Positions 31,834 through 39,588 of a stretch of DNA of 45,044 nt are shown here, piece after piece. The position numbers and the translations under genes were made by a program. The notes under the pieces were generated by a model that saw only the letters and a program-made list of their open reading frames with translations, was not told the origin of the DNA and did no database searches. Each line of letters starts with the position of its first letter. Position 1 is the first letter of the stretch. Source of the DNA: Archaeoglobus sp. JdFR-27 (GTDB lineage Archaea > Halobacteriota > Archaeoglobi > Archaeoglobales > Archaeoglobaceae); contig MTMO01000013.1 of assembly GCA_002011235.1 (NCBI GenBank), positions 1-45,044 on the forward strand, in the 5' to 3' direction.

Positions 31834-32310
31834 GTGGTAAAATCGTACGAGGTGGTTTTTGAAGATATAACGGAAATCAAACCGGCTGAGATATTGGCAA
31901 GGTCGGTTTACCGTGAGGGGAGAGAGTATAAAATTGATATCCAGAAATATTTGGGAAAGACCGTATTGAGAATCAAAATAAGTGATAAAAACGGAAATTG
32001 TACAAAATTTAAGAAAATTCTGATCTCTAAAGAGTGTAAATATGAGTATGGAAGTGATACGGTTGTCATTATGGATTACCCAGGCAAGGACTTTCATAGT
32101 ACCGGTAAAAATGTTTGGTGCATAAATGCCTCAAAAATTGCCAAAAGGTTTTCATGTAGTAGAGAGTACCCCTTGATTGGAGCAATTGCAAGAGCAGGAC
32201 TTATCTCACTCCACTCCATCATTCTTGAGATCTACAAGGATTATGACAAAATGGAGGCCCACAAAAGGGCATTGGCTGTAAGGAGAGGCTTTGAGGGATT
32301 AAAGGTTTAA
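31834..32310 (+). CDS. hypothetical protein (158 aa), no family recognised
   Basis: The first half is beta-rich (KIDIQKYLGKTVLRIKISDKNG); the second half is helical after a central DYPGKDFHSTGKNVWCINASK segment. Four cysteines (NCTK, KECK, VWCI, FSCS) are spread out and not an obvious metal motif. GTG at 31834 is taken as the start because it sits at the expected distance from a TATA box; an out-of-frame ATG at 31821 leads nowhere. No membrane segment. It is not part of an operon with queC, whose start is 103 bp after its stop. Confidence 0.65.
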   Translation: MVKSYEVVFEDITEIKPAEILARSVYREGREYKIDIQKYLGKTVLRIKISDKNGNCTKFKKILISKECKYEYGSDTVVIMDYPGKDFHSTGKNVWCINASKIAKRFSCSREYPLIGAIARAGLISLHSIILEIYKDYDKMEAHKRALAVRRGFEGLKV

Positions 32311-32412
32311 AGGAATTGAGTCTGAATTAGTCTAAATTCATATTGCTATTTCAATTTTGTTTTTTCTGCAAAACGAATAAAAACTCTTTAATCGAGTTGG
32401 AAATTCATTCTT

Positions 32413-33135
32413 ATGCGAAGTGTGTTGATATTCAGTGGTGGTATAGATTCGTCGACTCTTCTGTTTTATTTGATGGAAAGAGGTTACGAAGTGTACACCC
32501 TAACTTTCAATTATGGTCAAAAACACTCAAAGGAAATTGAGTATGCTAGCCGAATTATCGAATTTGTGCGAAAAAAGGGAAAGATTAAGCACAAAACTGT
32601 AGATATATCAACAATTCATTCTCTTATTGCGTCTGGAGCTTTGACGGGTGAAAATGAAATACCAAGAACATTCTACACAGAAGAAACCCAAAAACAAACG
32701 ATTGTACCTAATAGAAACATGATTCTGCTTTCAATTGCCGCTGGTTATGCCTTGAAGGAAAAAGCCAAGGAGGTTTTCTACGCTGCTCACAAAAGCGATT
32801 ACAGTATCTACCCTGATTGCAGGAAAGAATTTGTTAAAGCAATTGATACGGCTGTCTACTTAGCCAATTTATGGGAGCCAGTTGAAATTAGAGCACCATT
32901 CATAGATATGACTAAAGCTGAAATCGTCTTCTTAGGCTTGAAGCTAAAGGTTCCATATGAGCTTACTTGGAGCTGCTATGAGGGGGAGGAAAGACCCTGT
33001 CTCAGCTGTGGAACCTGTCTGGAAAGAACTGAAGCATTTCTGCTCAATAAAACAAAAGATCCCCTTTTAACCGACGAAGAGTGGAAAGAGGCTGTAATGA
33101 TTTACGAAGAAAAGAAAAAGGAGGCTGAATCTTAA
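32413..33135 (+). CDS. queC: 7-cyano-7-deazaguanine (preQ0) synthase
   Basis: Makes preQ0 from 7-carboxy-7-deazaguanine using ATP and ammonia; preQ0 is what TgtA inserts into tRNA. 240 residues: PP-loop SGGIDSSTLL (8-17), LTFNYGQKHSKEIEYA, an AAHKSDYSIYPDCR segment, APFIDMTKAEIV and a C-terminal Cys4 zinc site in CYEGEERPCLSCGTC. All catalytic elements are intact. It stands about 12 kb from tgtA-arcS in the same window, but not in one operon with it. Confidence 0.96.
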   Translation: MRSVLIFSGGIDSSTLLFYLMERGYEVYTLTFNYGQKHSKEIEYASRIIEFVRKKGKIKHKTVDISTIHSLIASGALTGENEIPRTFYTEETQKQTIVPNRNMILLSIAAGYALKEKAKEVFYAAHKSDYSIYPDCRKEFVKAIDTAVYLANLWEPVEIRAPFIDMTKAEIVFLGLKLKVPYELTWSCYEGEERPCLSCGTCLERTEAFLLNKTKDPLLTDEEWKEAVMIYEEKKKEAES

Positions 33136-33246
33136 AATTTCCCCGATCTCAATTCTTTAGGTTTACAGAATTTTCTCGATATTTACACAAATTTTATCTT
33201 TTTGATATCATAAAATTATTTTTTTCGAGAATTTGTCTTTCATCAT

Positions 33247-34038
33247 CTATCTTATTTTTTTCAACCGATCCGCAATTCTGGCTATTCTGTTTACTGGGCT
33301 CTCAAAGAAAACCGCAGGATATTTGGATTCAAGTATCTCTACTTCATCTCCGGGAAAAACCTCTTTTGTTTTCTGGCCATCTGCGATAGCTAAGGCCTTC
33401 CTTTCTGGATGGAGCTCAACCCGAATTCTGCTTTTACTGTTGACAATCCATGGTTTCCATCCCAGCTTGAAGGGGGCGATTGGGATGATGAGTATTGATG
33501 GCAAGTAGGGATCAACTATGGGTCCACCAGTCGAGAGAGCATAGGCTGTTGAGCCGATCGGTGTTGAGAAAAGCATTCCGTCAGCTCTCATGTCCTCAAT
33601 TTCAACTCCATCAACGAAAACTTTCATTCCAATAAGCCTTGCGGGTTCAGAACTCAGGATTGCTATCTCGTTAAGAGCAGTATGGATTCTTGAGTCATTA
33701 ACATAACAGTCGAGCCTCATGAACTTTTCCGTTTTAATTTTCCCTTCAAGAACTTTCTTTAACCCCTCTCTGAAATTATCTGGCTCTGCATGGGTGAGAA
33801 TACCAATTCTTCCACGATTTATTCCAAAAATAGGTGGACATTCCTCTATATCTTGCAAGATTTGGAGAATCGTTCCATCCCCTCCAACACTCACGATAAA
33901 ATCATATTTTTCAAGTTCGGAGGAGGGGAGATGAAACTGCTCAACCTCGATACCATTTTCCTCTAAGAACGCTGAAACTTCCCTTGCTAGCCCAAGGGAA
34001 TCGTATTTGTAAACGACTCCAACCTTTCCGACCCTCAT
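33247..34038 (-). CDS. nadK: NAD kinase
   Basis: Phosphorylates NAD to NADP with ATP or polyphosphate. 263 residues: the diagnostic GGDGT at 52-56 (VSVGGDGTILQ), IFGINRGRIGILTHAEP, ALNEIAIL near 117, DGMLFSTPIGSTAYALSTGGPIV and a C-terminal beta-sandwich (FKLGWKPWIVNSKS). It is the second gene of a minus-strand pair: the IMPase-family gene ends 35 bp upstream of its start. Confidence 0.95.
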   Translation of the reverse strand: MRVGKVGVVYKYDSLGLAREVSAFLEENGIEVEQFHLPSSELEKYDFIVSVGGDGTILQILQDIEECPPIFGINRGRIGILTHAEPDNFREGLKKVLEGKIKTEKFMRLDCYVNDSRIHTALNEIAILSSEPARLIGMKVFVDGVEIEDMRADGMLFSTPIGSTAYALSTGGPIVDPYLPSILIIPIAPFKLGWKPWIVNSKSRIRVELHPERKALAIADGQKTKEVFPGDEVEILESKYPAVFFESPVNRIARIADRLKKIR

Positions 34039-34073
34039 TCTGCAACCCCGTTAAACCTTATTTGGTAGTTTTA

Positions 34074-34859
34074 TCACATACCTCTAATCCTTTTTATAAT
34101 TTTGTTATGAAGGTTTTTGTTGGCAACTACAAGGGTCAGTCTTTCGTCCATTGTGAACCTTTTCTTCTCAACATCATTTCCTTCCACATCCGTTGTAATT
34201 GCTCCAGCATTACGGGAAATTAAAAGGCCTGCTGCCACATCATATATCCTAAGAAATCCCTTGTTTTTGTGCGACCTTATGTCGACGAAGCAATCAATGC
34301 TTCCATCGGCCACAAAGCAAAGCTCCAAAGCAGCACTTCCGAAGATCCTTACCCTCTTAAATCCATAGTCCCTGTCGGGATAGTAGAAGATCGCATTACA
34401 TTTCAGAGAATTTGTAGAGGAGACATTAATTGGCTTACCATCTTTGAACGACTCTCCCTTACCCCAACCTCCATAAGAGTAATATTCTGTATCCGTAGCT
34501 AAATTAGCTACATATCCAAAAAACGCATCTCCTAGTATTTCCGAGTTTGAAAAGCAGAGGGAAACGGAGTAAATTGGGATACTCCTTGAGGCATTAAAGG
34601 TTCCATCAATCGGATCCAAAGCCACAATGATATCTCCATCTCCCAAGACTCCGGACTCCTCCGTGATAATTCTGAAATCGTAGTCCTTTAGAATTCCCAG
34701 AGCAATCTCTTCAGCCACTCTATCAACCTTTTTAGTTGGAGTTCCATCTTTTCCCATTCCAACCTCAATCCTAAGGTCAGATTTTGGAATCCTTCTTATC
34801 CTCTTTCTTATCTCATCTTTGATGTTTCTGCAGACGTCAAGTAGCTCAAGGTGTTTCAT
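34074..34859 (-). CDS. inositol-phosphatase/FBPase-family phosphatase, possible NADP phosphatase
   Basis: Lithium-sensitive sugar-phosphatase fold of 261 residues with EESG (67-70), the metal-binding DPIDGTFN (82-89) and a C-terminal YDVAAGLLI motif carrying the third aspartate. Archaeal family members hydrolyse inositol 1-phosphate and fructose 1,6-bisphosphate; in Methanocaldococcus MJ0917 a relative is fused to NAD kinase and removes the 2'-phosphate of NADP. Here the two activities are separate adjacent genes in one direction, so an NADP phosphatase role is a reasonable inference, not shown by the sequence. Confidence 0.88.
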   Translation of the reverse strand: MKHLELLDVCRNIKDEIRKRIRRIPKSDLRIEVGMGKDGTPTKKVDRVAEEIALGILKDYDFRIITEESGVLGDGDIIVALDPIDGTFNASRSIPIYSVSLCFSNSEILGDAFFGYVANLATDTEYYSYGGWGKGESFKDGKPINVSSTNSLKCNAIFYYPDRDYGFKRVRIFGSAALELCFVADGSIDCFVDIRSHKNKGFLRIYDVAAGLLISRNAGAITTDVEGNDVEKKRFTMDERLTLVVANKNLHNKIIKRIRGM

Positions 34860-34932
34860 TTAAAATGATTGAAAGGAGGTGTAAAAAAAGTTTATCAAGA
34901 TTTAAGATTTTTCAAATTGGCAAAAAAGAAAG

Positions 34933-35808
34933 CTAAACGTCAAGGTTGAACTTTGCAGCATTTTCATCCGCTATTTTTTGAAGCATTGAAATTATTTCTT
35001 TCCCCTTTGGATGCTTGAAAAGGTGTCTGAATCTTCTCTGAATCTTTAGATATTCCTCAACCGGTTTTCTTTCTTTGATCTTCCTTACTCTTGTTAGCTC
35101 TCCATTCTCGTATTCGACAATCGGGTACAATGCCGTTTCGTAAGCAAGCTTTGCTGAAAGAATTGTTTGTTTCCCGTCAATTCCCCATCCGGTAACACAG
35201 GGGGAGTGGATCTGGATATATTTCGCTCCTTCTATCTCTGCTGCTTTTTTCACCTTCCTTCTTAGGTCTGCGTGGAATGCGACACTGGCTGTTGCTACAT
35301 AAGGAATACCATGAGCAACTGCTATAGAAACCATATCCTTTTTTCTACCCATTTTTCCCGGGAAAAGCTCACCTACTGGCGTTGTGGTTGTATTGCTTCC
35401 AAGAGGTGTAAGTCCGCTTTGCTGGTTTCCAGTGTTTTGATATGCTTCGTTATCAAGGCATATGTAGATGACGTCGTGATTTCTGTCGAACATTCCTGAG
35501 AGTGTTCCAATCCCGATGTCAGCGGTAGCACCATCTCCTGCAAATACAACAACTTTTCCCTCGCCTTTCCTTTTTAAAGCTTTGAGCGCAAGGTCTATCC
35601 CGGCAGCAACGGCTCCGGCGTTTTCAAACAGAGAATGGATATAAGGCACGCCCCATGCACTTCTCTCATACTGCGAGCTCACAATCTCCAAACATCCAGT
35701 AGAGTTTGCTACAAAGCATTTTCCTTCCAATGCCTCCAATACGTTTCTTGTAGCTATCGTAAGTCCGCACCCTGGGCAAGCTCCATGTCCGGGGCCAAAG
35801 TAATTCAT
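34933..35808 (-). CDS. porB: pyruvate:ferredoxin oxidoreductase beta subunit
   Basis: Thiamine-diphosphate subunit of POR, which oxidises pyruvate to acetyl-CoA and reduces ferredoxin. 291 residues: the [4Fe-4S] cysteines in HGACPGCGL (about 8-16) and GCLEI, the TPP motif VVFAGDGATADIGIGTLSG with DNEAYQNTGNQQSG, and a downstream SPCVTGW cysteine. Typical archaeal size. Its ATG overlaps the porA stop (ATGA), so translation is coupled. Confidence 0.96.
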   Translation of the reverse strand: MNYFGPGHGACPGCGLTIATRNVLEALEGKCFVANSTGCLEIVSSQYERSAWGVPYIHSLFENAGAVAAGIDLALKALKRKGEGKVVVFAGDGATADIGIGTLSGMFDRNHDVIYICLDNEAYQNTGNQQSGLTPLGSNTTTTPVGELFPGKMGRKKDMVSIAVAHGIPYVATASVAFHADLRRKVKKAAEIEGAKYIQIHSPCVTGWGIDGKQTILSAKLAYETALYPIVEYENGELTRVRKIKERKPVEEYLKIQRRFRHLFKHPKGKEIISMLQKIADENAAKFNLDV

Positions 35809-36980
35809 ACGATCACCTCTTCAAATGGTTTGACAGTTCCAAAGTGGAATCCTTGATCAACCTTCCCATAGTAGACGTCGCTTATTATCCTCACGATTTC
35901 TTCCCTTGGAACATCTCTGCCCCCAAGACCTACCGCAAAGGAGTAGAATTCGGGAGTTAAGCCAAAGCATGCACTCTTAACTTCCATACCAACTGGCCCC
36001 CCATGTCCAAAAGAAACGGCCCTTTCAAAAACTAGGATTTTTTCAGCGTCCTTCAAAGCTCCTCTCACTTCTTTGGCGGGAAACGGCCTGAAGGTTCTTA
36101 TTTTCAGAAGGCCAACTTTCTTACCTTGGTTTCTGAGTTCCGAAATGACATCCCTCACCATCCCAGTTAGTGATCCCATTGAAATTGCAACTAGATCAGC
36201 ATCCTCTACTCCTTCTGCTACTATATGTCCTCCCCAGTCTCTTCCTGTGATCTCAGCCCATTCTTTGTAGGCTTTTTCGAGCACTTTTCTCGCTCTTTCC
36301 ATCGCATTTTGCAAAGCGACTCGGAATTCAGCGTAGTATTGAGGAGGAGCATAACTACCAAAAGTTAGAGGATCTTTTGTTGTCATGTAGACCGGAGGAT
36401 TGTAAGGTGGCAGGAACGTATCCACCATCTCTTGCTCAAGCAGATCAATCGGTTCATATGCATGAGTGAGTTTGTACCCGTCCATGTTGATCATAAAGGG
36501 AAGCATGACTTTGTGATCTTCAGCCACCTTAAATGCAACTGGCACCATATCGTGAGCTTCCTGGTTTGTTTCGACGTGTATCTGCATAAGCCCCCCATCT
36601 CTAAGAACCATGCTGTCTTGATGGTCGTTCCATATACTCAGTGGGGCTGATAAAGCTCGATTCGTGTTTACAAGGACTATCGGCAACCTCATCCCGGCTG
36701 CGTTAATCAAAACCTCACTCATCAGGATCAATCCCTGGGAACAAGTAGCGGTAAAGGTTCTTGCTCCTGCTGCGGATGCTCCGACAAGAATCGAAGCAGC
36801 ACCAAATTCAGATTCAGCTGTAACGTATTCACAATCTCCAAGCTCGCCGTTAGCATACATTTCTGCAAGATTTTCAACTATCTCCGTTTGAGGAGTTATC
36901 GGATATGCTGCTATCACATTCGGCTTGCACAACTTAACCGAATGGGCAATTGAATAGAAACCTCTAACAACCTTTTCCAT
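35805..36980 (-). CDS. porA: pyruvate:ferredoxin oxidoreductase alpha subunit
   Basis: Domain I/II part of POR. About 391 residues from MEKVVRGFYSIAHSVKLCKPN, with ANVIAAYPITPQTEIVE-type sequence at about 15-30, GASAAGARTFTATCSQGLILMSEVL, NTNRALSAPLSIWNDHQDSM and a C-terminal domain (VRGALKDAEKILVFERAVSFG). The frame is open to 37076 but the added N-terminus (from MRSLLLSL) has no family match; the ATG at 36980 follows GGGGTG. Third gene of porG-porD-porA-porB. Confidence 0.95.
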   Translation of the reverse strand: MEKVVRGFYSIAHSVKLCKPNVIAAYPITPQTEIVENLAEMYANGELGDCEYVTAESEFGAASILVGASAAGARTFTATCSQGLILMSEVLINAAGMRLPIVLVNTNRALSAPLSIWNDHQDSMVLRDGGLMQIHVETNQEAHDMVPVAFKVAEDHKVMLPFMINMDGYKLTHAYEPIDLLEQEMVDTFLPPYNPPVYMTTKDPLTFGSYAPPQYYAEFRVALQNAMERARKVLEKAYKEWAEITGRDWGGHIVAEGVEDADLVAISMGSLTGMVRDVISELRNQGKKVGLLKIRTFRPFPAKEVRGALKDAEKILVFERAVSFGHGGPVGMEVKSACFGLTPEFYSFAVGLGGRDVPREEIVRIISDVYYGKVDQGFHFGTVKPFEEVIV

Positions 36981-36994
36981 TTTAACACCCCTGT

Positions 36995-37291
36995 CTAACA
37001 AACCTCTAATTTGTAGATGTCTTTGAGTTCCATCTTGATTGCATCGACAGGACAGACTGAGAAGCAAACTCCGCAACCCTTACAGTATTCGTAATCTGGA
37101 ACTGCAACTTTCTTTTCATCTTCTTTCTCCACAACCACTATACATGCATCAGGGCAAAGATATTCGCATGTTTTGCATGCCGTGCATTTTTCCTCATCAA
37201 CCACTGGATATTCCGTCCCCCAGTCTCCGGTTTTCATTGTTTTAGAGGAATGGGGTTTTGATATCCCTCCAAGCGTAATTTTCATAACCAT
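36995..37291 (-). CDS. porD: pyruvate:ferredoxin oxidoreductase delta subunit (ferredoxin)
   Basis: Two-cluster ferredoxin that passes electrons from POR to free ferredoxin. 98 residues with two [4Fe-4S] motifs: CTACKTCEYLCPDAC (about 39-53) and CKGCGVCFSVCPVDA (about 72-86). The N-terminal KTGDWGTEYPVVDEEKC stretch is usual for PorD. The ATG at 37291 has GGTGAT upstream. It starts 6 bp after porG ends. Confidence 0.95.
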   Translation of the reverse strand: MVMKITLGGISKPHSSKTMKTGDWGTEYPVVDEEKCTACKTCEYLCPDACIVVVEKEDEKKVAVPDYEYCKGCGVCFSVCPVDAIKMELKDIYKLEVC

Positions 37292-37297
37292 CCTGAA

Positions 37298-37882
37298 TCA
37301 CCATCCGCAAACTTCTTTCATGTATTCGTACGCTTCCTTAACTAGCCTGAGATTCTTTTCTGCAAGTTCTTTATTGGCAAACCATTCTTTTATTGTTTCA
37401 ATTAGAGACTCGAGTTTTATAACATTGGTTGCACCAACGAAAGCCCCAACCATTGCCGTGTTGGTGATGGGTCTTCCGAGATGTTCCATTGCCATTTTCG
37501 TTGCGTTAATCGTTAAAACATCAAAATCCACTCCCATCGCTCTTCTCAAATCTTCTGCACCCTTAGGATAGTTTGCAATCAGTTTTCCTTCTGGTTTTAA
37601 CCCAGCTTCCACTTTAACTGGTCCTATAACTGTTGGATCCATCACGACAACGTAGTTCGGATGATATATCTCATCTCTGATAACTATCGGCCTATCGGAC
37701 AATCTTAGAAAGGAAGCTACGGGAGTTCCTCTTTTTTCCGCCCCAAACATGGGAAAAGACAAAGTCTGATAGCCGTCTTTGAAACCCGCTACGGCAAGGA
37801 TGTCGGCGGCAGTAACAACACCTTGCCCACCTCTCCCATGAAATCTTACCTCAATTAGAATATTAATCACCTCTTTCAACAA
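37298..37882 (-). CDS. porG: pyruvate:ferredoxin oxidoreductase gamma subunit
   Basis: CoA-binding subunit of POR, 180-194 residues: EVRFHGRGGQGVVTAADILA near the start, FPMFGAEKRGTPV and AMVGAFVGATNVI. The conserved N-terminus (IEVRFHGRGG) has no ATG/GTG/TTG just in front of it; the open frame is longer by TTG TTG and a GTG at 37870 that lies inside a strong GAGGTGAT ribosome-binding site (37866-37873). That site is correctly spaced for an ATT at 37861-37859 two codons before IEVRF, so a non-standard start is possible. Confidence 0.93.
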   Translation of the reverse strand: MLKEVINILIEVRFHGRGGQGVVTAADILAVAGFKDGYQTLSFPMFGAEKRGTPVASFLRLSDRPIVIRDEIYHPNYVVVMDPTVIGPVKVEAGLKPEGKLIANYPKGAEDLRRAMGVDFDVLTINATKMAMEHLGRPITNTAMVGAFVGATNVIKLESLIETIKEWFANKELAEKNLRLVKEAYEYMKEVCGW

Positions 37883-37929
37883 TTTAAAAGCCTCAAAATT
37901 TATATTTTTTGTTAAGAAGTCTCCAACAA

Positions 37930-38673
37930 TTATTCAGTATATACCAAAAGAGCCTCTATTGCTTTAATTATTGCTAATCGCTCTGTCGGGCTTAGTTCCT
38001 GTAAATAGTCTCCAAAGGCAGCCAGTTCTTTATTCTCGTACTTTCCATCAAGAAAAGACTTGAAGGTAATTTTTAGATCTACCTGCGACTTTGAGAAGAT
38101 CTGATTGAGCAGACTTGCAATCAAATCTCTTTTTTCCGGTGGAAACATTCTAAGAATTAATATTTTGATGAAATCATGTTTTATGGATCTGTTCACAATT
38201 GCGTTTGCCTCTTCGTCTATCTCCAAGAACACTTTTATCATCAAAAAATATAGTTTTGCTAACTCCTCTTTCTTCCACTTTTTTATGTTGTTGAGGAGTA
38301 CTCGATCTATCTTTTCTTGGATGTCTTTCATTCTGTAGACAACATATAGGAAATCTTCCATGCTCTTTGAAGAGTCATACTCCTTGTCCCTCCGTGACTC
38401 AAAAAACCATATTCTCTTAACCGTTTCGTTAATCGTATTGTAATCGAGCTGAAGGAATTCTTTCCTTGTTCTAAACATTTCGATTATCTCAAATTCATTT
38501 GGGAGTACTACGTCGTTCATTATGCTTGAGAGTTCGACAAGCCTCGTGAAAACGAGATAGAACATTGGAGAGAAGATGTTGCCGGTTCTCTTTAAATTGA
38601 TGATCTTCTCTCTGAATTTGTCATTTAAAACTCCTCTTAGCTCTTTTTCGAATTGTTCATGCTCCAATCTCAT
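37930..38673 (-). CDS. helical hypothetical protein (about 247 aa)
   Basis: No family recognised. Composition is nearly all helix, rich in Leu, Ile, Glu, Lys and Phe, with long helical runs (HEQFEKELRGVLNDKFREKI; EELAKLYFLMIKVFLEIDEE; TERLAIIKAIEALLVYTE). There are no cysteine clusters, no membrane segments and no nucleotide motif. The frame is open from a TTG at 38685, but the ATG at 38673 is more likely. It lies between rpiA and porGDAB on the same strand, with gaps of 72 and 47 bp, so it may not be cotranscribed with either. Confidence 0.7.
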   Translation of the reverse strand: MRLEHEQFEKELRGVLNDKFREKIINLKRTGNIFSPMFYLVFTRLVELSSIMNDVVLPNEFEIIEMFRTRKEFLQLDYNTINETVKRIWFFESRRDKEYDSSKSMEDFLYVVYRMKDIQEKIDRVLLNNIKKWKKEELAKLYFLMIKVFLEIDEEANAIVNRSIKHDFIKILILRMFPPEKRDLIASLLNQIFSKSQVDLKITFKSFLDGKYENKELAAFGDYLQELSPTERLAIIKAIEALLVYTE

Positions 38674-38707
38674 ACAATCGAACAAGTTTAATTTAGATAT
38701 TTATTTG

Positions 38708-38733
38708 TTTGGTGGTTAGATTTGGTGGTTGGA
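38708..38733 (+). repeat. 13-bp tandem duplication TTTGGTGGTTRGA
   Basis: TTTGGTGGTTAGA (38708-38720) is directly followed by TTTGGTGGTTGGA (38721-38733), one mismatch, in the 72-bp gap between rpiA and the helical hypothetical gene. Confidence 0.75.
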
Positions 38734-38757
38734 GGCAGGATTATTTTTCAAGATTCT

Positions 38758-39459
38758 CTAGGATTTTCTTAGGATTCTTGCCGTTTTCCCTCCAACAATG
38801 ACTTTGTCAATAATTTCACTAGAAAAAATTCCATTCTCTACAACACCGGCTATCCCGTTCAACCTTGTTTCAAGTTCTTTTGGATTTTCCAGCACTCCAA
38901 ATTCTACATCGAGAATAAAGTTACCGTTATCGCTAATACACGGTCCAATCTTGGAATCGGATTCTCTCAGATTCACTTTTCCACCCATTTTCTCGATTTT
39001 TTTTCTTACACTTCCGTATGCGAAGGGCAAAACCTCTATTGGTATAAAGCTGTTGAGTTTCTCTGAGAGCTTGCCTGAATCGATAATTATGATAACGGTT
39101 TCGGATGCTTGGGCAATCACTTTTTCTCTGAGTAAAGCCCCACCTCTACCTTTTATGCAGTTGAGATCTCTGTCAACCTGATCAGCACCATCGATGCAAA
39201 GGTCGAGCTCTCCAACTTGGAAAAGATCTGTCACAAAGAAGCCATTATCGATTGCAAGAATATGGGACTGATATGAACTTGGAATGCACCAGACCTCTAT
39301 CTCTTCTTTAGTTATCCTTTCGCCAACCTCTTTAATAAAAAATTCCACCGTTGAACCGGTACCGAGCCCAATGACCATACCATCATCGATAAGCTTTGAT
39401 GCTTCTTTAGCTGCAACAATCTTTTCACTTTCCACACCCATGTTATTCGTAACATCCAT
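38758..39459 (-). CDS. rpiA: ribose-5-phosphate isomerase A
   Basis: Interconverts ribose 5-phosphate and ribulose 5-phosphate. 233 residues: GLGTGSTVEFFI (31-42), CIPSSYQSHILA, LDLCIDGADQVDRDLNCIKGRGGALLREK region (DGAD and GRGGA motifs, active-site Asp/Lys/Glu) and VLPFAYGSVRKKIEKMG. All family motifs are intact. Its substrate is shared with the phosphoribulokinase encoded earlier in the window. Confidence 0.95.
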   Translation of the reverse strand: MDVTNNMGVESEKIVAAKEASKLIDDGMVIGLGTGSTVEFFIKEVGERITKEEIEVWCIPSSYQSHILAIDNGFFVTDLFQVGELDLCIDGADQVDRDLNCIKGRGGALLREKVIAQASETVIIIIDSGKLSEKLNSFIPIEVLPFAYGSVRKKIEKMGGKVNLRESDSKIGPCISDNGNFILDVEFGVLENPKELETRLNGIAGVVENGIFSSEIIDKVIVGGKTARILRKS

Positions 39460-39588
39460 AGAACCACCCTAATCTTTCAGAAATTAACTTTCCCAAAGAT
39501 AAAACTTCCTGAGTGGTTTTGTCTTTTGTGTTTTTATTTATGTTTTAAGAGACCAAAATTTTAAATTTGAACCTTTATAATAAAGGCT

